DNA of 64,000 nt from Paraburkholderia terricola (GCF_900142195.1 NZ_FRAB01000015.1:97038-161037), one strand, 5' to 3'. Shown: positions 37,336 to 47,485, counted from the stretch's first letter. Notes: a model not told the origin generated them from the sequence alone. Program-made: numbers and translations.

Positions 37336-37355
37336 GAGCGGTTCGGCGCGCCGCG

Positions 37356-38387
37356 TCACGCGGCGGCGCTTTCCTCGCGATACGACGCGTGCGGCAGCGG
37401 TTTGAGATGCGCCGCGAATTGCTCGGACGCCGCCGCCCACGAGAAGCGCTCGGCCCACCCGCGCGCATGGTTGCGGTCGATCCTCAACGCTTCGAGGCAG
37501 GCTTCGCGCAGGTCTTGATGCATCGCGCCCGCGCCGCCGTCGCCGAGCACGTCGATCGGACCGGTCACCGGATAGGCCGCGACCGGCGTGCCGCACGCAA
37601 GCGCTTCGAGCAGCACGAGCCCGAAGGTGTCGGTGCGGCTCGGGAACACGAACACGTCGGCGGCCGCGTACACCTTGGCCAGTTCGGCTTGCGTGAGCAC
37701 GCCCAGATAATTCGCTTGCGGATAGCGCGACTTCAGTTCGGCGAGCGCGGGGCCTTCGCCGGCGACCCACTTCGAGCCGGGCAGATCGAGCTTCAGAAAC
37801 GCCTCGACGTTTTTCTCGACCGCCACGCGTCCCACATACAGAAAGATCGGCCGAGCGGTGTTGAGCACCTTCGAGTCCATCGGGTGAAAGATGTCGAGAT
37901 CGACGCCGCGCGTCCACAGCACGACATTCGTGAAGCCGAATTTCTCGAGGTCCTGCTTCACGACGGGCGTGGGCGCCATCACGGCGAGCGAGGGCTTGTG
38001 AAACCAGTGCAGGAACTTGTAGGTCGCGGCGAGCGGAATGCCGAAGCGCGCCTGCACGTACTCGGGAAAGCGCGTGTGATAGGCGGTCGTGAACGGCAGC
38101 TTGTGCTGGATCGCATACGCGCGTGCGGCCATGCCGAGCGGACCTTCGGTGGCGATGTGCAGCGCGTCGGGCGCGAATTCGTCGATACGCTGGCGAATCT
38201 TGCGGCGCGGCAGCAGCGAGAGGCGAATCTCAGGATAGGTCGGGCACGGAATCGTCCGGAATTCGAGCGGCGTGAGCAGATCGACGCGGTGCCCGAGCGC
38301 GCTGAGTTCGCGCGTGGTGTTCTTCAGCGTGCGCACGACGCCATTGACCTGCGGTTCCCATGCGTCGGTGACGATCATGATCTTCAT
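37356..38387 (-). CDS. GT4-family glycosyltransferase
   Basis: 343 aa, GT-B fold. It begins MKIMIVTDAWEPQVNGVVRT and has FLYVGRVAVEKNVEAFLKLD and the FVFPSRTDTFGLVLLEALAC donor-binding block with the EX7E-type motif. Such proteins in this setting resemble the MgtA-like alpha-mannosyltransferases of diacylglycerol or PIM-like glycolipids. With LpxH-like and DgkA neighbours it probably acts on an envelope lipid at the inner membrane. Confidence 0.88.
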   Translation of the reverse strand: MKIMIVTDAWEPQVNGVVRTLKNTTRELSALGHRVDLLTPLEFRTIPCPTYPEIRLSLLPRRKIRQRIDEFAPDALHIATEGPLGMAARAYAIQHKLPFTTAYHTRFPEYVQARFGIPLAATYKFLHWFHKPSLAVMAPTPVVKQDLEKFGFTNVVLWTRGVDLDIFHPMDSKVLNTARPIFLYVGRVAVEKNVEAFLKLDLPGSKWVAGEGPALAELKSRYPQANYLGVLTQAELAKVYAAADVFVFPSRTDTFGLVLLEALACGTPVAAYPVTGPIDVLGDGGAGAMHQDLREACLEALRIDRNHARGWAERFSWAAASEQFAAHLKPLPHASYREESAAA

Positions 38388-38416
38388 CGGTTTGCGCCCT
38401 TGGAAGTTAAGAGGGA

Positions 38417-39358
38417 CTACGCGGTCGCCTGGGCCTTTTGCGCGCGCACTTCCGGCGCGCGCATCACGGTCCAGTAGATCACCTTGAGTTCGCCTTCATA
38501 CGTCTCGACGAGCGCCGACAGACTTTCGACCCAGTCGCCGTCGTTGCAATACAGCACGCCGTCGATGTCGCGTATCTCGGCCTTGTGAATGTGTCCGCAG
38601 ACCACGCCGTCGCAGCCGCGGCGGCGTGCTTCGTCGGTCATGACCCGCTCGAACGACGAGATGAAATTCACCGCGTTCTTCACCTGATGCTTCAGGTACT
38701 GCGACAGCGACCAGTACGGAAAACCGAGCCGGCTGCGGATCCGGTTGAACCAGCGGTTCAGGATCAGGATCATCGTGTAGAGCGTGTCGCCGAGATACGC
38801 GAGCCACTTGGCGTGCTGGATCACGCCGTCGAACAGATCGCCGTGCACGATCCACAGGCGCTTGCCGGCGAGCGTGGTGTGAAACGCCTCGCCGCGCACG
38901 TGGATGTCGCCGAACGCGAGGTCGCAGAACTGGCGCGCGGCTTCGTCGTGGTTGCCGGGCACGTAGATGACCTGGGTGCCCTTGCGCGCCTTGCGCAGCA
39001 CCTTCTGCACGACGTCGTTGTGCGCCTGCGGCCAGTACCAGCCTTTCTTCAACTGCCAGCCGTCGATGATGTCGCCGACGAGGTACAGATACTCCGACTC
39101 GTTATGGCGCAGAAAGTCGAGCAGATAGGGCGCCTGGCAGCCGCTCGAGCCGAGGTGGATGTCGGAGAGCCAGATGGTGCGGTAACGATGCGGCTCGGCG
39201 TGCTCTTCATCGTGATGGCCGGCATGCGCGTCGTGCGGCAGCGACGCCACGGGCAGCGGCAAGCCGTGACCGACATTGGGTTCCGGGCGGAACGCGACGG
39301 GGTCGACGCTCGGGCCGGTCTGGCGGAACAGGGACGTCGCGGACGTTTTGGGGTCCAT
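38417..39358 (-). CDS. LpxH-like metallophosphatase (UDP-2,3-diacylglucosamine pyrophosphatase family)
   Basis: 313 aa. Metallophosphatase motifs are all present: DIHLG (about 66-70), GDIIDGW, GNHDE, HGD and GHIH. The sequence fits the LpxH2-type proteins rather than classical LpxH. The N-terminal ~55 residues are unstructured and His-rich (HDAHAGHHDEEHAEPHRY). It opens the phosphatase-GT4-dgkA operon, a likely lipid-modifying unit. Assignment to lipid A synthesis is inferred. Confidence 0.82.
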   Translation of the reverse strand: MDPKTSATSLFRQTGPSVDPVAFRPEPNVGHGLPLPVASLPHDAHAGHHDEEHAEPHRYRTIWLSDIHLGSSGCQAPYLLDFLRHNESEYLYLVGDIIDGWQLKKGWYWPQAHNDVVQKVLRKARKGTQVIYVPGNHDEAARQFCDLAFGDIHVRGEAFHTTLAGKRLWIVHGDLFDGVIQHAKWLAYLGDTLYTMILILNRWFNRIRSRLGFPYWSLSQYLKHQVKNAVNFISSFERVMTDEARRRGCDGVVCGHIHKAEIRDIDGVLYCNDGDWVESLSALVETYEGELKVIYWTVMRAPEVRAQKAQATA

Positions 39359-39412
39359 GGCTCACGCGTCGAGTTGCGGTGCCCGTATTGCGCCAGTTGC
39401 GCGTGACCCTGC

Positions 39413-39425
39413 CGTGACAGTCACG
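39413..39425. promoter_or_regulatory. 13-bp palindrome before the phosphatase operon
   Basis: CGTGAC-A-GTCACG, a perfect odd palindrome, lies 55 bp before the phosphatase ATG. A further GTGAC half-site is adjacent. It is a candidate operator; no regulator is identified. Confidence 0.3.
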
Positions 39426-39493
39426 AGAAGTTCTTATTACCGCGCTGAGAGCGGGGAGGTGGTGTGAATGGTGGAGCGAGGCGAGGCGCGTGC

Positions 39494-40015
39494 TCAGCGC
39501 GCGACGCTGACCACACGCGTGCCGGCGAGGCGATCGTGCAGGAATTGACGCTGCGCGCCGAAGCGGCCGGTGGCGGCCCACAGGACGAACCACACCGCGG
39601 CGACCGCCAGCGTTTGCGGCACGCGGAGCCCGAGCAGCGGATGCAGCGCGAGCGGCGGCAGGAACCACAGCCACGCCAGCAGGTAGCGGACGATCGCGCG
39701 TGCGGTGGAAAGCGGTGCGCCGTTAGCGGCGACGACGCGCAGGCGCCAGGTTTTCATCGGCAGCGTCTGACCGCTGTGGGTCCAGAACCAGACGAAGTAC
39801 AGCCCGACCACGAGCCCGATCCATGCCGCGAGAAGATTGTGGTGGGCCAAGCCGTTGCGCTGCTGCGTCAGCGTGCTGAACAGATAGCCGGCGATGAACA
39901 CCACGCCGAACAGGAGCATTGCTTCGTAGAGGAGCGCCGCGAGGCGCCGGCGAACGGTGGGAACGGTGCCGGACGACCCGGCGGGCAAGGACGAACTCGC
40001 GAGCGGCTGCGACAC
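39494..40015 (-). CDS. RDD family membrane protein
   Basis: 173 aa from GTG 40015, chosen because it starts 13 bp after the DUF3106 stop; upstream of it the frame is only Arg/Pro-rich. Membrane helices are at about 27-50, 60-80 and 110-150, with RRLAALLYEAMLLFGVVF as the RDD start and LHDRLAGTRVV at the end. The family has been linked to Na+ transport in a few cases but is mostly uncharacterised. It is the last gene of the ECF operon. Confidence 0.8.
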   Translation of the reverse strand: MSQPLASSSLPAGSSGTVPTVRRRLAALLYEAMLLFGVVFIAGYLFSTLTQQRNGLAHHNLLAAWIGLVVGLYFVWFWTHSGQTLPMKTWRLRVVAANGAPLSTARAIVRYLLAWLWFLPPLALHPLLGLRVPQTLAVAAVWFVLWAATGRFGAQRQFLHDRLAGTRVVSVAR

Positions 40016-40028
40016 GGTCGGGCGCGGC

Positions 40029-40790
40029 TCAGGAGCCGTTGAAGATCGACGGCGCTTCGGCCGGCGAAACCGGCAGCGGCGTGGCGGGCACGAAACTGCC
40101 CGCGGCCGGAATCGCCGGCGTGAGGGTCGGACTCGGCAACGACGCGGCGGCCGCGGCGCTCGCTGCCGCCGCGCCGCTCGCGCCATGCTCGCGGGCGATC
40201 ACGAGCCGGTCGAGCCCCTTGATCTCGCTCTTGCCCGAAGGCGGCGCGCTGACCACGCTGGGCCGGCGCCTGCGCTCGCTGGCGGCGAGGCGGGCCTTCT
40301 GGTCCTCGGACAGTTCCTGATAGGTCTTCCACGCGTTCTGACGAGCTTCGCGCGGCAATTCCTTCGACACCTGGTAATTCTCGCGAGCGACGCGCCGCTG
40401 ATCGGGCGTCATGCGGACCCATTCGGCCATGCGCTCATGCAGGCGTTTTTGCGCTTCCGGCGACATTTTTGGGTAACGCGACGCGATCTTGAGCCATTTG
40501 CGCTTGCGTTCGTCGCTGAAGGAATCCCATTGGGACTCGAACGGCGCCAGTGCGATATGTTCGGCGGAACTGAGGCGCGTCCACGCCATCGGGCTATTGC
40601 TGCCCGGCAGGCTGGGCAATTCGACGGCGAGCGTGGGCGCGCGGGTCTTGGCGGTGGCGTTGCCGCCGGCGGCGGCAGGCGCGCTGGCGGTCGACGGGGC
40701 CGGGTAAAAGCGCGGATACGTCGCGGCAAACGACACCAGGGCCGCGATCGCGCATCCGAAAACAACGGCCAGGCCGCGCTTGTAACTCAC
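40029..40790 (-). CDS. DUF3106 protein, membrane-anchored periplasmic
   Basis: 253 aa from GTG 40790, preceded by GGGAGA. One N-terminal helix (VSYKRGLAVVFGCAIAALVS) anchors a periplasmic part. Its core, residues 65-145, has the DUF3106 repeat-like motif WxxxSDERKRKWLKIA, KRLHERMAEWVRMTPDQRR. A Pro/Ala-rich tail follows. The motif recalls helical periplasmic stress sensors such as CpxP/CnrX by general pattern, but no homology is claimed. Confidence 0.8.
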   Translation of the reverse strand: MSYKRGLAVVFGCAIAALVSFAATYPRFYPAPSTASAPAAAGGNATAKTRAPTLAVELPSLPGSNSPMAWTRLSSAEHIALAPFESQWDSFSDERKRKWLKIASRYPKMSPEAQKRLHERMAEWVRMTPDQRRVARENYQVSKELPREARQNAWKTYQELSEDQKARLAASERRRRPSVVSAPPSGKSEIKGLDRLVIAREHGASGAAAASAAAAASLPSPTLTPAIPAAGSFVPATPLPVSPAEAPSIFNGS

Positions 40791-40806
40791 CCGAAAAATC
40801 TCCCGC

Positions 40807-41223
40807 TCAGTGGGCGCGTGAAAGGTACGCGTTGAAGCCGTGGTCGAGATAGGCATTGAGCGGCAGGTCGTCGCTAAGCATGGCGGCATCGATATCGGCG
40901 AGTTCGGCGGTGCGCTGCTGGTCTTCCCAGTAGGCGATGCCGATGAGGCTCGCCACCAGCGCGGCGAGCGGCCACGCGAGCGCGAAGCGGCGCAGCGGCG
41001 AACGGCGGCGCTGCGGGGTGTCGAGCTGCGGCATGCCCGCGCCGGCGAAGGCGGGCACGAGCACCGGCGCGCTCACGGTTTCGGGCTTCTTGCGGGCGAG
41101 CGCGGCATGGCGCGCCGCGGCGAGTCGATCGACGGTGGCGGACGGAATGCGGGCGGCGTTTTCGTCGAGCGCGCGGCGCACCTGGCGGGCGAACTCGAGT
41201 TCTTTGGTTTCGAGGGAGCTCAT
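40807..41223 (-). CDS. DUF3619 protein, possible anti-sigma factor
   Basis: 138 aa from ATG 41223, which overlaps the sigma-factor stop by ATGA. A cytoplasmic N-terminal helical part (MSSLETKELEFARQVRRALD) of about 80 residues is followed by one membrane helix (FALAWPLAALVASLIGIAYW) and a short acidic periplasmic end. Placement right after an ECF sigma gene and the one-helix topology are those of anti-sigma factors. The role is inferred only. Confidence 0.8.
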   Translation of the reverse strand: MSSLETKELEFARQVRRALDENAARIPSATVDRLAAARHAALARKKPETVSAPVLVPAFAGAGMPQLDTPQRRRSPLRRFALAWPLAALVASLIGIAYWEDQQRTAELADIDAAMLSDDLPLNAYLDHGFNAYLSRAH

Positions 41224-41783
41224 AGCGTGATTCCTTTGGCCTTGAGCGCTTGCGCCAGCGTGTGGGTGGCCCGCGAGCAGTGCGTTTTCACACTGCCTTC
41301 GGAGCAGCCCATCGCGGCGGCAGTCTCGGCGACATCCATATCTTCCCAATAACGCATGAGAAACGCCTCCCGTTGACGTGCCGGTAACTTTTGGATCTCG
41401 TCGTCGATCGACTGCAAGACCTGTTCGCGTTCGAGTTTCTGTTCGTTGCTCTCGGCGCCCGCCGAACCTTGCTGGGCCTCGAAGGTTTCGAGCGGGTCGA
41501 ATTCGTCGTCGTCGGCGTTGCCGAGCGAGGAAAACAGACTAACCCAAGTATTGCGCACTTTGGCACGACGGAAATAGTCGTGCATCGCATTCTGCAGAAT
41601 ACGCTGAAACAGAAGCGGCAATTCGGCGGCCGGGCGGTCGCCGTATTTTTCGGCGAGCTTGATCATCGCGTCTTGCACGATATCGAGCGAGGCGTCGTCG
41701 TCCCGCACGGCGTAGACCGTCTGCTTGAATGCGCGCCTTTCGACGCCCGCCAGAAAATCGGCGAGTTCCTTGTCTGATGCCAT
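41220..41783 (-). CDS. ECF-type RNA polymerase sigma factor
   Basis: 187 aa. Region 2 covers SLDIVQDAMIKLAEKYGDRP, and region 4 covers LPARQREAFLMRYWEDMDVA, AAAMGCSEGSVKTHCSRATH. A Glu/Ser-rich linker of about 35 residues separates them. It starts the sigma-DUF3619-DUF3106-RDD operon. Such sigma factors direct envelope or metal stress responses. No typical RseA zinc-binding anti-sigma gene is adjacent. Confidence 0.9.
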   Translation of the reverse strand: MASDKELADFLAGVERRAFKQTVYAVRDDDASLDIVQDAMIKLAEKYGDRPAAELPLLFQRILQNAMHDYFRRAKVRNTWVSLFSSLGNADDDEFDPLETFEAQQGSAGAESNEQKLEREQVLQSIDDEIQKLPARQREAFLMRYWEDMDVAETAAAMGCSEGSVKTHCSRATHTLAQALKAKGITL

Positions 41784-41958
41784 CCGTTGGGGGTCGGCGC
41801 AGCGAGCGTGCGCGTAATCGGTCGAAAAATGTCGTAAAACTCGCGGATGCTAACAAATTTTTGCGCCGGCCGGGGCGAAACGTGATCGACCTTGCATCTC
41901 TATAACAGCGCGCCGGTCAATATCGGGACTGGGGACAGGACGCTGCGGCAATATTTGC

Positions 41959-41987
41959 TTGACCGCGCGGGCGTCAGCAGATATCTT
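41959..41987 (+). promoter_or_regulatory. Predicted sigma-70 promoter of ilvB
   Basis: TTGACC (41959-41964) and TATCTT (41982-41987) are 17 bp apart. Transcription would start near 41994, giving a leader of about 140 nt before ilvB. In the leader I see no clear leucine/valine-rich leader peptide or terminator. Confidence 0.6.
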
Positions 41988-42135
41988 CGCTGGTTCGCAA
42001 CATAAGTGACTTGTCTCAATTGAGGTGTGGCCCAAGAAGCTCACCTGTCAACTGGACGCGCCGCTTGAACCCGAGCCACAAGCCCGGCAGAGAGCACCCG
42101 ATCAATTTTTTGCCGAAAATTCGAAAGGTGAATAA

Positions 42136-43899
42136 ATGAATATGCCCAGCGCGGAATTCTCCACGTCGGATACGACCCCCCATCCCGAAGCCGGCTCTAT
42201 CGGCGCCACCGTGCTCATGAAGGCACTGGCCGACGAAGACGTCGAATTCATCTGGGGCTATCCCGGCGGCTCGGTACTCTACATTTACGACGAGCTCTAC
42301 AAGCAGGACAAGTTCCAGCACGTTCTCGTGCGTCACGAGCAGGCCGCGGTTCACGCCGCCGACGCTTATGCGCGTTCCACCGGCAAGGTCGGTGTGTGCC
42401 TCGTGACCTCCGGCCCCGGCGTCACCAATGCGGTGACCGGCATCGCCACCGCCTACATGGATTCGATCCCGATGGTCGTGATCAGCGGCCAGGTGCCGAC
42501 TGGGGCGATCGGCCAGGACGCGTTCCAGGAGTGCGATACGGTCGGCATCACGCGTCCCTGCGTGAAGCACAACTTCCTCGTGAAGGACGTGCGCGATCTC
42601 GCGGCCACCGTCAAGAAAGCTTTCTTCATTGCCCGTACCGGCCGGCCCGGCCCGGTGCTGATCGACATTCCGAAAGACGTGTCGAAAACGCCTTGCCAAT
42701 ACGAGCCGCTCAAGAGCGTGTCGCTGCGTTCCTACAACCCGGTCACGAAGGGCCATTCCGGCCAGATCCGCAAGGCGGTCGCCTTGCTGCTGTCGGCGAA
42801 GCGCCCGTACATCTACACCGGCGGCGGCATCATCCTCGCGGACGCGTCGCGTGAGCTGAACCAGTTCGCCGATCTGCTCGGCTACCCCGTCACGAACACG
42901 CTGATGGGCTTGGGCGGCTACCGCGCGAGCGACAAGAAGTTCCTCGGCATGCTCGGCATGCACGGCACCTACGAAGCCAACATGGCGATGCAGCACTGCG
43001 ACGTGCTGATCGCGATCGGCGCGCGCTTCGACGACCGCGTGATCGGCGACCCGGCGCACTTCGCTTCGCGTCCGCGCAAGATCATCCATATCGACATCGA
43101 TCCTTCCTCCATCTCCAAGCGCGTCAAGGTCGACATTCCGATCGTCGGCGACGTGAAGGAAGTGCTGAAGGAGCTGATCGAGCAGTTGCAAACGGCCGAG
43201 CACGGCCCCGACACCGCGGCGCTCGCCGACTGGTGGAAGGACATCGAAGCCTGGCGCGCAAAAGACTGCCTGAAGTTCGACCGCAAGAGCGACATCATCA
43301 AGCCGCAGTACGTGGTGGAAAAGGCTTGGGAGCTGACCGACGGCAATGCCTTCGTGTGTTCCGACGTCGGCCAGCACCAGATGTGGGCCGCGCAGTTCTA
43401 TCGCTTCAACAAGCCGCGCCGCTGGATCAATTCCGGTGGTCTCGGCACGATGGGCTTCGGCCTGCCGGCGGCGATGGGCGTGAAGATGGCGCACCCGGAC
43501 GACGACGTGCTCTGCATCACGGGCGAAGGCTCGATCCAGATGTGCATTCAGGAGCTCTCGACCTGCAAGCAGTACGAGACGCCTGTGAAGATCATTTCGC
43601 TGAACAACCGCTATCTGGGCATGGTGCGCCAGTGGCAGCAGATCGAATACAGCAAGCGCTACTCGCATTCGTACATGGATGCGCTGCCGGATTTCGTCAA
43701 GCTCGCCGAGGCTTACGGCCACGTCGGCATGCGTATCGAACGCACGGCGGACGTGGAACCGGCGCTGAAGGAAGCGCTGCGCCTGAAAGATCGCACGGTG
43801 TTTCTCGACTTCCAGACCGATCCGACCGAAAACGTCTGGCCGATGGTTCAGGCCGGCAAGGGCATCACCGAGATGCTCATGGGTTCGGAAGATCTATAA
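42136..43899 (+). CDS. ilvB: Acetolactate synthase, large (catalytic) subunit
   Basis: 587 aa (also called ilvI). The catalytic Glu lies in VRHEQAAVHAADAYARSTG. TPP binding is provided by GEGSIQMCIQELSTCKQYET through SLNNRYLGMVRQWQ. FAD-binding and dimer blocks are complete. It condenses two pyruvates, or pyruvate with 2-oxobutyrate, in Val/Leu/Ile synthesis. ilvH follows 111 bp downstream. Confidence 0.97.
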   Translation: MNMPSAEFSTSDTTPHPEAGSIGATVLMKALADEDVEFIWGYPGGSVLYIYDELYKQDKFQHVLVRHEQAAVHAADAYARSTGKVGVCLVTSGPGVTNAVTGIATAYMDSIPMVVISGQVPTGAIGQDAFQECDTVGITRPCVKHNFLVKDVRDLAATVKKAFFIARTGRPGPVLIDIPKDVSKTPCQYEPLKSVSLRSYNPVTKGHSGQIRKAVALLLSAKRPYIYTGGGIILADASRELNQFADLLGYPVTNTLMGLGGYRASDKKFLGMLGMHGTYEANMAMQHCDVLIAIGARFDDRVIGDPAHFASRPRKIIHIDIDPSSISKRVKVDIPIVGDVKEVLKELIEQLQTAEHGPDTAALADWWKDIEAWRAKDCLKFDRKSDIIKPQYVVEKAWELTDGNAFVCSDVGQHQMWAAQFYRFNKPRRWINSGGLGTMGFGLPAAMGVKMAHPDDDVLCITGEGSIQMCIQELSTCKQYETPVKIISLNNRYLGMVRQWQQIEYSKRYSHSYMDALPDFVKLAEAYGHVGMRIERTADVEPALKEALRLKDRTVFLDFQTDPTENVWPMVQAGKGITEMLMGSEDL

Positions 43900-44010
43900 C
43901 GAGCGTTTCCGACGCCGGCTTCGTCATGCCCGCCTTCACGAAAGGCAAACGCGGACGAAGCGGCGCGAACGGCTCGCATACATCGACAAAACATCTGGAA
44001 GAAGCGAAAC

Positions 44011-44502
44011 ATGAGACACATCATTTCCGTCCTGCTGGAAAACGAACCGGGCGCGTTGTCACGCGTGGTCGGTCTCTTCTCGGCACGCGGCTACAACATT
44101 GAAACCTTGACGGTGGCTCCGACTGAAGACCATTCGCTGTCGCGCATGACCATCGTCTCCATTGGCTCGGACGACGTGATCGAACAGATCACGAAGCATC
44201 TGAACCGCCTGATCGAGGTGGTGAAAGTGGTCGACCTTACCGAGGGCGCCCACATCGAGCGCGAGCTGATGTTGATCAAGGTGAGGGCGGTCGGCAAGGA
44301 GCGTGAGGAGATGAAGCGGATGTCGGATATTTTCCGCGGCCGCATTATCGACGTCACCGAAAAGACCTACACGATCGAACTGACGGGCGCGAGCGACAAG
44401 CTCGATGCCTTCATCGAAGGGCTCGACTCCACGGCGATTCTCGAAACGGTCCGCACGGGCAGTTCGGGCATTGGCCGCGGCGAGCGCATTCTGAAGGTAT
44501 GA
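44011..44502 (+). CDS. ilvH: Acetolactate synthase, small (regulatory) subunit
   Basis: 163 aa. The N-terminal ACT domain begins MRHIISVLLENEPGALSRVV and carries the valine-binding-type GLFSARGYNIETLTVAPTED. The C-terminal part ends LETVRTGSSGIGRGERILKV. It gives the large subunit activity and valine feedback inhibition. Confidence 0.97.
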   Translation: MRHIISVLLENEPGALSRVVGLFSARGYNIETLTVAPTEDHSLSRMTIVSIGSDDVIEQITKHLNRLIEVVKVVDLTEGAHIERELMLIKVRAVGKEREEMKRMSDIFRGRIIDVTEKTYTIELTGASDKLDAFIEGLDSTAILETVRTGSSGIGRGERILKV

Positions 44503-44533
44503 CGCGCGAGCGTTCATACCGTCTCGATCCACA

Positions 44534-44562
44534 GGCCGGGCCGTGCCTGCATGAACCCGGCC
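44534..44562 (+). other. Hairpin between ilvH and ilvC
   Basis: GGCCGGG and CCCGGCC form a perfect 7-bp stem with a 15-nt loop in the 125-bp gap. There is no T-run. It may tune mRNA stability or expression of ilvC relative to ilvBH. Confidence 0.4.
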
Positions 44563-44600
44563 AAAGCAACACAACATTCGCGGTATTTGAATTTCACTGA

Positions 44601-45644
<1,044 letters not shown>

Positions 45645-45696
45645 GCCGGTTGTCGCTTTTGTCCGTTGCGGCGCAGCGCCGCAAGCCGGACACATC

Positions 45697-45735
45697 AAAA
45701 AGCCGTCCAAGGGTGCTGAACCCTGGACGGCTTTT
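45697..45735 (+). terminator. Intrinsic terminator after ilvC
   Basis: AAAAGCCGTCCAAGGGT pairs with ACCCTGGACGGCTTTT, leaving one bulge and a short loop, and ends in TTTT. It closes the ilvBHC operon 52 bp after ilvC. Confidence 0.88.
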
Positions 45736-45772
45736 GCTATCCTACGGTTTTACAAAAACACAGAAGCCATCC

Positions 45773-46411
45773 ATGAATTACCCTCATCCGATCATCGCGC
45801 GAGAAGGCTGGCCGTTCATCGCCATCGCGGCCGTTGTCGCCTTACTGGTTCACGCGTTCGCGGGGTTCGGCATTGCGTGGCTCTTCTGGCTGATTCTGAT
45901 CTTCGTCGTGCAGTTCTTCCGCGATCCGGCGCGTCCGATCCCCACCCAGGCGAATGCCGTGCTGTGCCCGGCGGACGGCCGCATCGTCGCGGTGGAAACC
46001 GCGCACGATCCCTATGCGAACCGCGAAGCGCTGAAGATCAGCGTGTTCATGAACGTTTTCAACGTTCACTCGCAACGCTCGCCGGTGGACGGCGCGATCT
46101 CCAAGGTCGAATATTTCCCCGGCGCGTATCTGAATGCCGCGGTAGATAAGGCGTCGGTCGAAAACGAGCGCAACGCGGTGGTGATCGAAATGGCCGGCGG
46201 CCAGACGGTTACATCGGTGCAGATCGCCGGGTTGATCGCGCGGCGCATTCTTTGCTACGTACGGGCGGGTGAGCCGCTCACGCGTGGTCAACGGTACGGG
46301 TTCATCCGTTTCGGCTCGCGTGTCGACGTGTATCTGCCGGTCGGCAGCCGCCCGCGAGTGTCGATCGGCGAGAAGGTTTCGGCGTCGTCCACGATTCTCG
46401 CTGAACTCTAA
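45773..46411 (+). CDS. psd: Phosphatidylserine decarboxylase proenzyme (PSD-A type)
   Basis: 212 aa. An N-terminal membrane stretch ([20 protein letters not shown]) is followed by the ADGRIV and [14 protein letters not shown] blocks. The self-cleavage site is Gly181-Ser182 in [11 protein letters not shown], which creates the pyruvoyl group. It makes phosphatidylethanolamine. The pssA gene follows 22 bp downstream and supplies the substrate, so the two act in sequence. Confidence 0.95.
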   Translation: MNYPHPIIAREGWPFIAIAAVVALLVHAFAGFGIAWLFWLILIFVVQFFRDPARPIPTQANAVLCPADGRIVAVETAHDPYANREALKISVFMNVFNVHSQRSPVDGAISKVEYFPGAYLNAAVDKASVENERNAVVIEMAGGQTVTSVQIAGLIARRILCYVRAGEPLTRGQRYGFIRFGSRVDVYLPVGSRPRVSIGEKVSASSTILAEL

Positions 46412-46433
46412 GCGGCACCCAGGAGGTTTCCGA

Positions 46434-47300
46434 ATGGCCGCATTCAAACCGCGTCGCCCGCGCAGCAGTGGACCGCTGCCGCGCCCGTTTCGCCGCAACA
46501 AGCCGATCGTGGCGGAGTCGCCGGTGGTCGAAAGCCGGCGCGCGCAGCGTCAGCAGTTCCTGAGAAAGCGCGGCATTTATCTGCTGCCGAACGCGTTTAC
46601 CACGGCGGCGCTTTTCTGCGGTTTCTTTGCCGTGGTGCAGGCAATGAACGTGCGCTTCGAAGTCGCGGCCATCGCGATCTTCGTGGCGATGGTGCTCGAC
46701 GGCATGGACGGGCGCGTTGCCCGCATGACGCATACGCAAAGCGCCTTTGGCGAGCAGTTCGACAGCCTGTCGGACATGGTGTCGTTCGGTGTCGCGCCCG
46801 CGCTCGTGATGTACGAGTGGGTGCTGAAGGATCTGGGCCGCTGGGGCTGGCTCGCGGCGTTCGTTTATTGCGCGGGCGCGGCGCTGCGTCTCGCGCGCTT
46901 CAACACGAACATCGGCGTGGTCGACAAGCGTTTCTTCCAGGGCATGCCGAGCCCGGCGGCCGCCGCGCTGATCGCCGGTTTCGTGTGGCTCGCCACCGAT
47001 AACCGCGTGCCGCTCAAGCTCGTGTGGCTGCCGTGGGTGGCGTTCGTGCTCACCATTTATGCCGGCGTGACGATGGTGTCGAACGCGCCGTTCTACAGCG
47101 GCAAGGCGCTCGACGTGCGGCATCGCGTGCCGTTCGGCGTGATCCTGCTGGTGGTGGTCGCGTTCGTGCTGGTGTCGTCCGACCCGCCGCTGATGCTGTT
47201 CGGCCTGTTCGTGCTGTACGGTCTGTCGGGCTATGTGTTTTGGGGCTATCAGGCGCTGCGCGGCAGAGGGAATCCCGCCCGCTCGGTAACGGGGGATTAG
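46434..47300 (+). CDS. pssA: CDP-diacylglycerol-serine O-phosphatidyltransferase
   Basis: 288 aa from ATG 46434, with a perfect AGGAGG site. The CDP-alcohol phosphatidyltransferase motif is visible as DGMDGRVARM then FGEQFDSLSDM. Six to eight membrane helices follow, after a basic ~45-residue N-terminal tail. It makes phosphatidylserine from CDP-diacylglycerol and serine. It pairs with psd upstream. Confidence 0.95.
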   Translation: MAAFKPRRPRSSGPLPRPFRRNKPIVAESPVVESRRAQRQQFLRKRGIYLLPNAFTTAALFCGFFAVVQAMNVRFEVAAIAIFVAMVLDGMDGRVARMTHTQSAFGEQFDSLSDMVSFGVAPALVMYEWVLKDLGRWGWLAAFVYCAGAALRLARFNTNIGVVDKRFFQGMPSPAAAALIAGFVWLATDNRVPLKLVWLPWVAFVLTIYAGVTMVSNAPFYSGKALDVRHRVPFGVILLVVVAFVLVSSDPPLMLFGLFVLYGLSGYVFWGYQALRGRGNPARSVTGD

Positions 47301-47361
47301 GTGAGGTCAGGTCGGCGCGCGCGGTCTTGCGCGTGTCGGCAAGCTGATCGGCAGATGAAAC

Positions 47362-47387
47362 AACGGCGGCCTTCGAGCCGCCGTTTT
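47362..47387 (+). terminator. Intrinsic terminator after pssA
   Basis: AACGGCGGC and GCCGCCGTT pair around CTTCGA and end in TTTT, 61 bp after pssA. Confidence 0.85.
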
Positions 47388-47450
47388 CGTTGGTTCGAGC
47401 CTGCCTCCGAGTCCGCCTCCAGCGCCGTCTGGACGCGGGTATGACGCCAA

Positions 47451-47479
47451 TTGCACGGTGGTTGGAATGCCGCTATAGT
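47451..47479 (+). promoter_or_regulatory. Predicted sigma-70 promoter of leuA
   Basis: TTGCAC (47451-47456) and TATAGT (47474-47479), exactly 17 bp apart. The start of transcription would be near 47486, giving a 229-nt leader before leuA. Confidence 0.7.
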
Positions 47480-47485
47480 CGTTGG

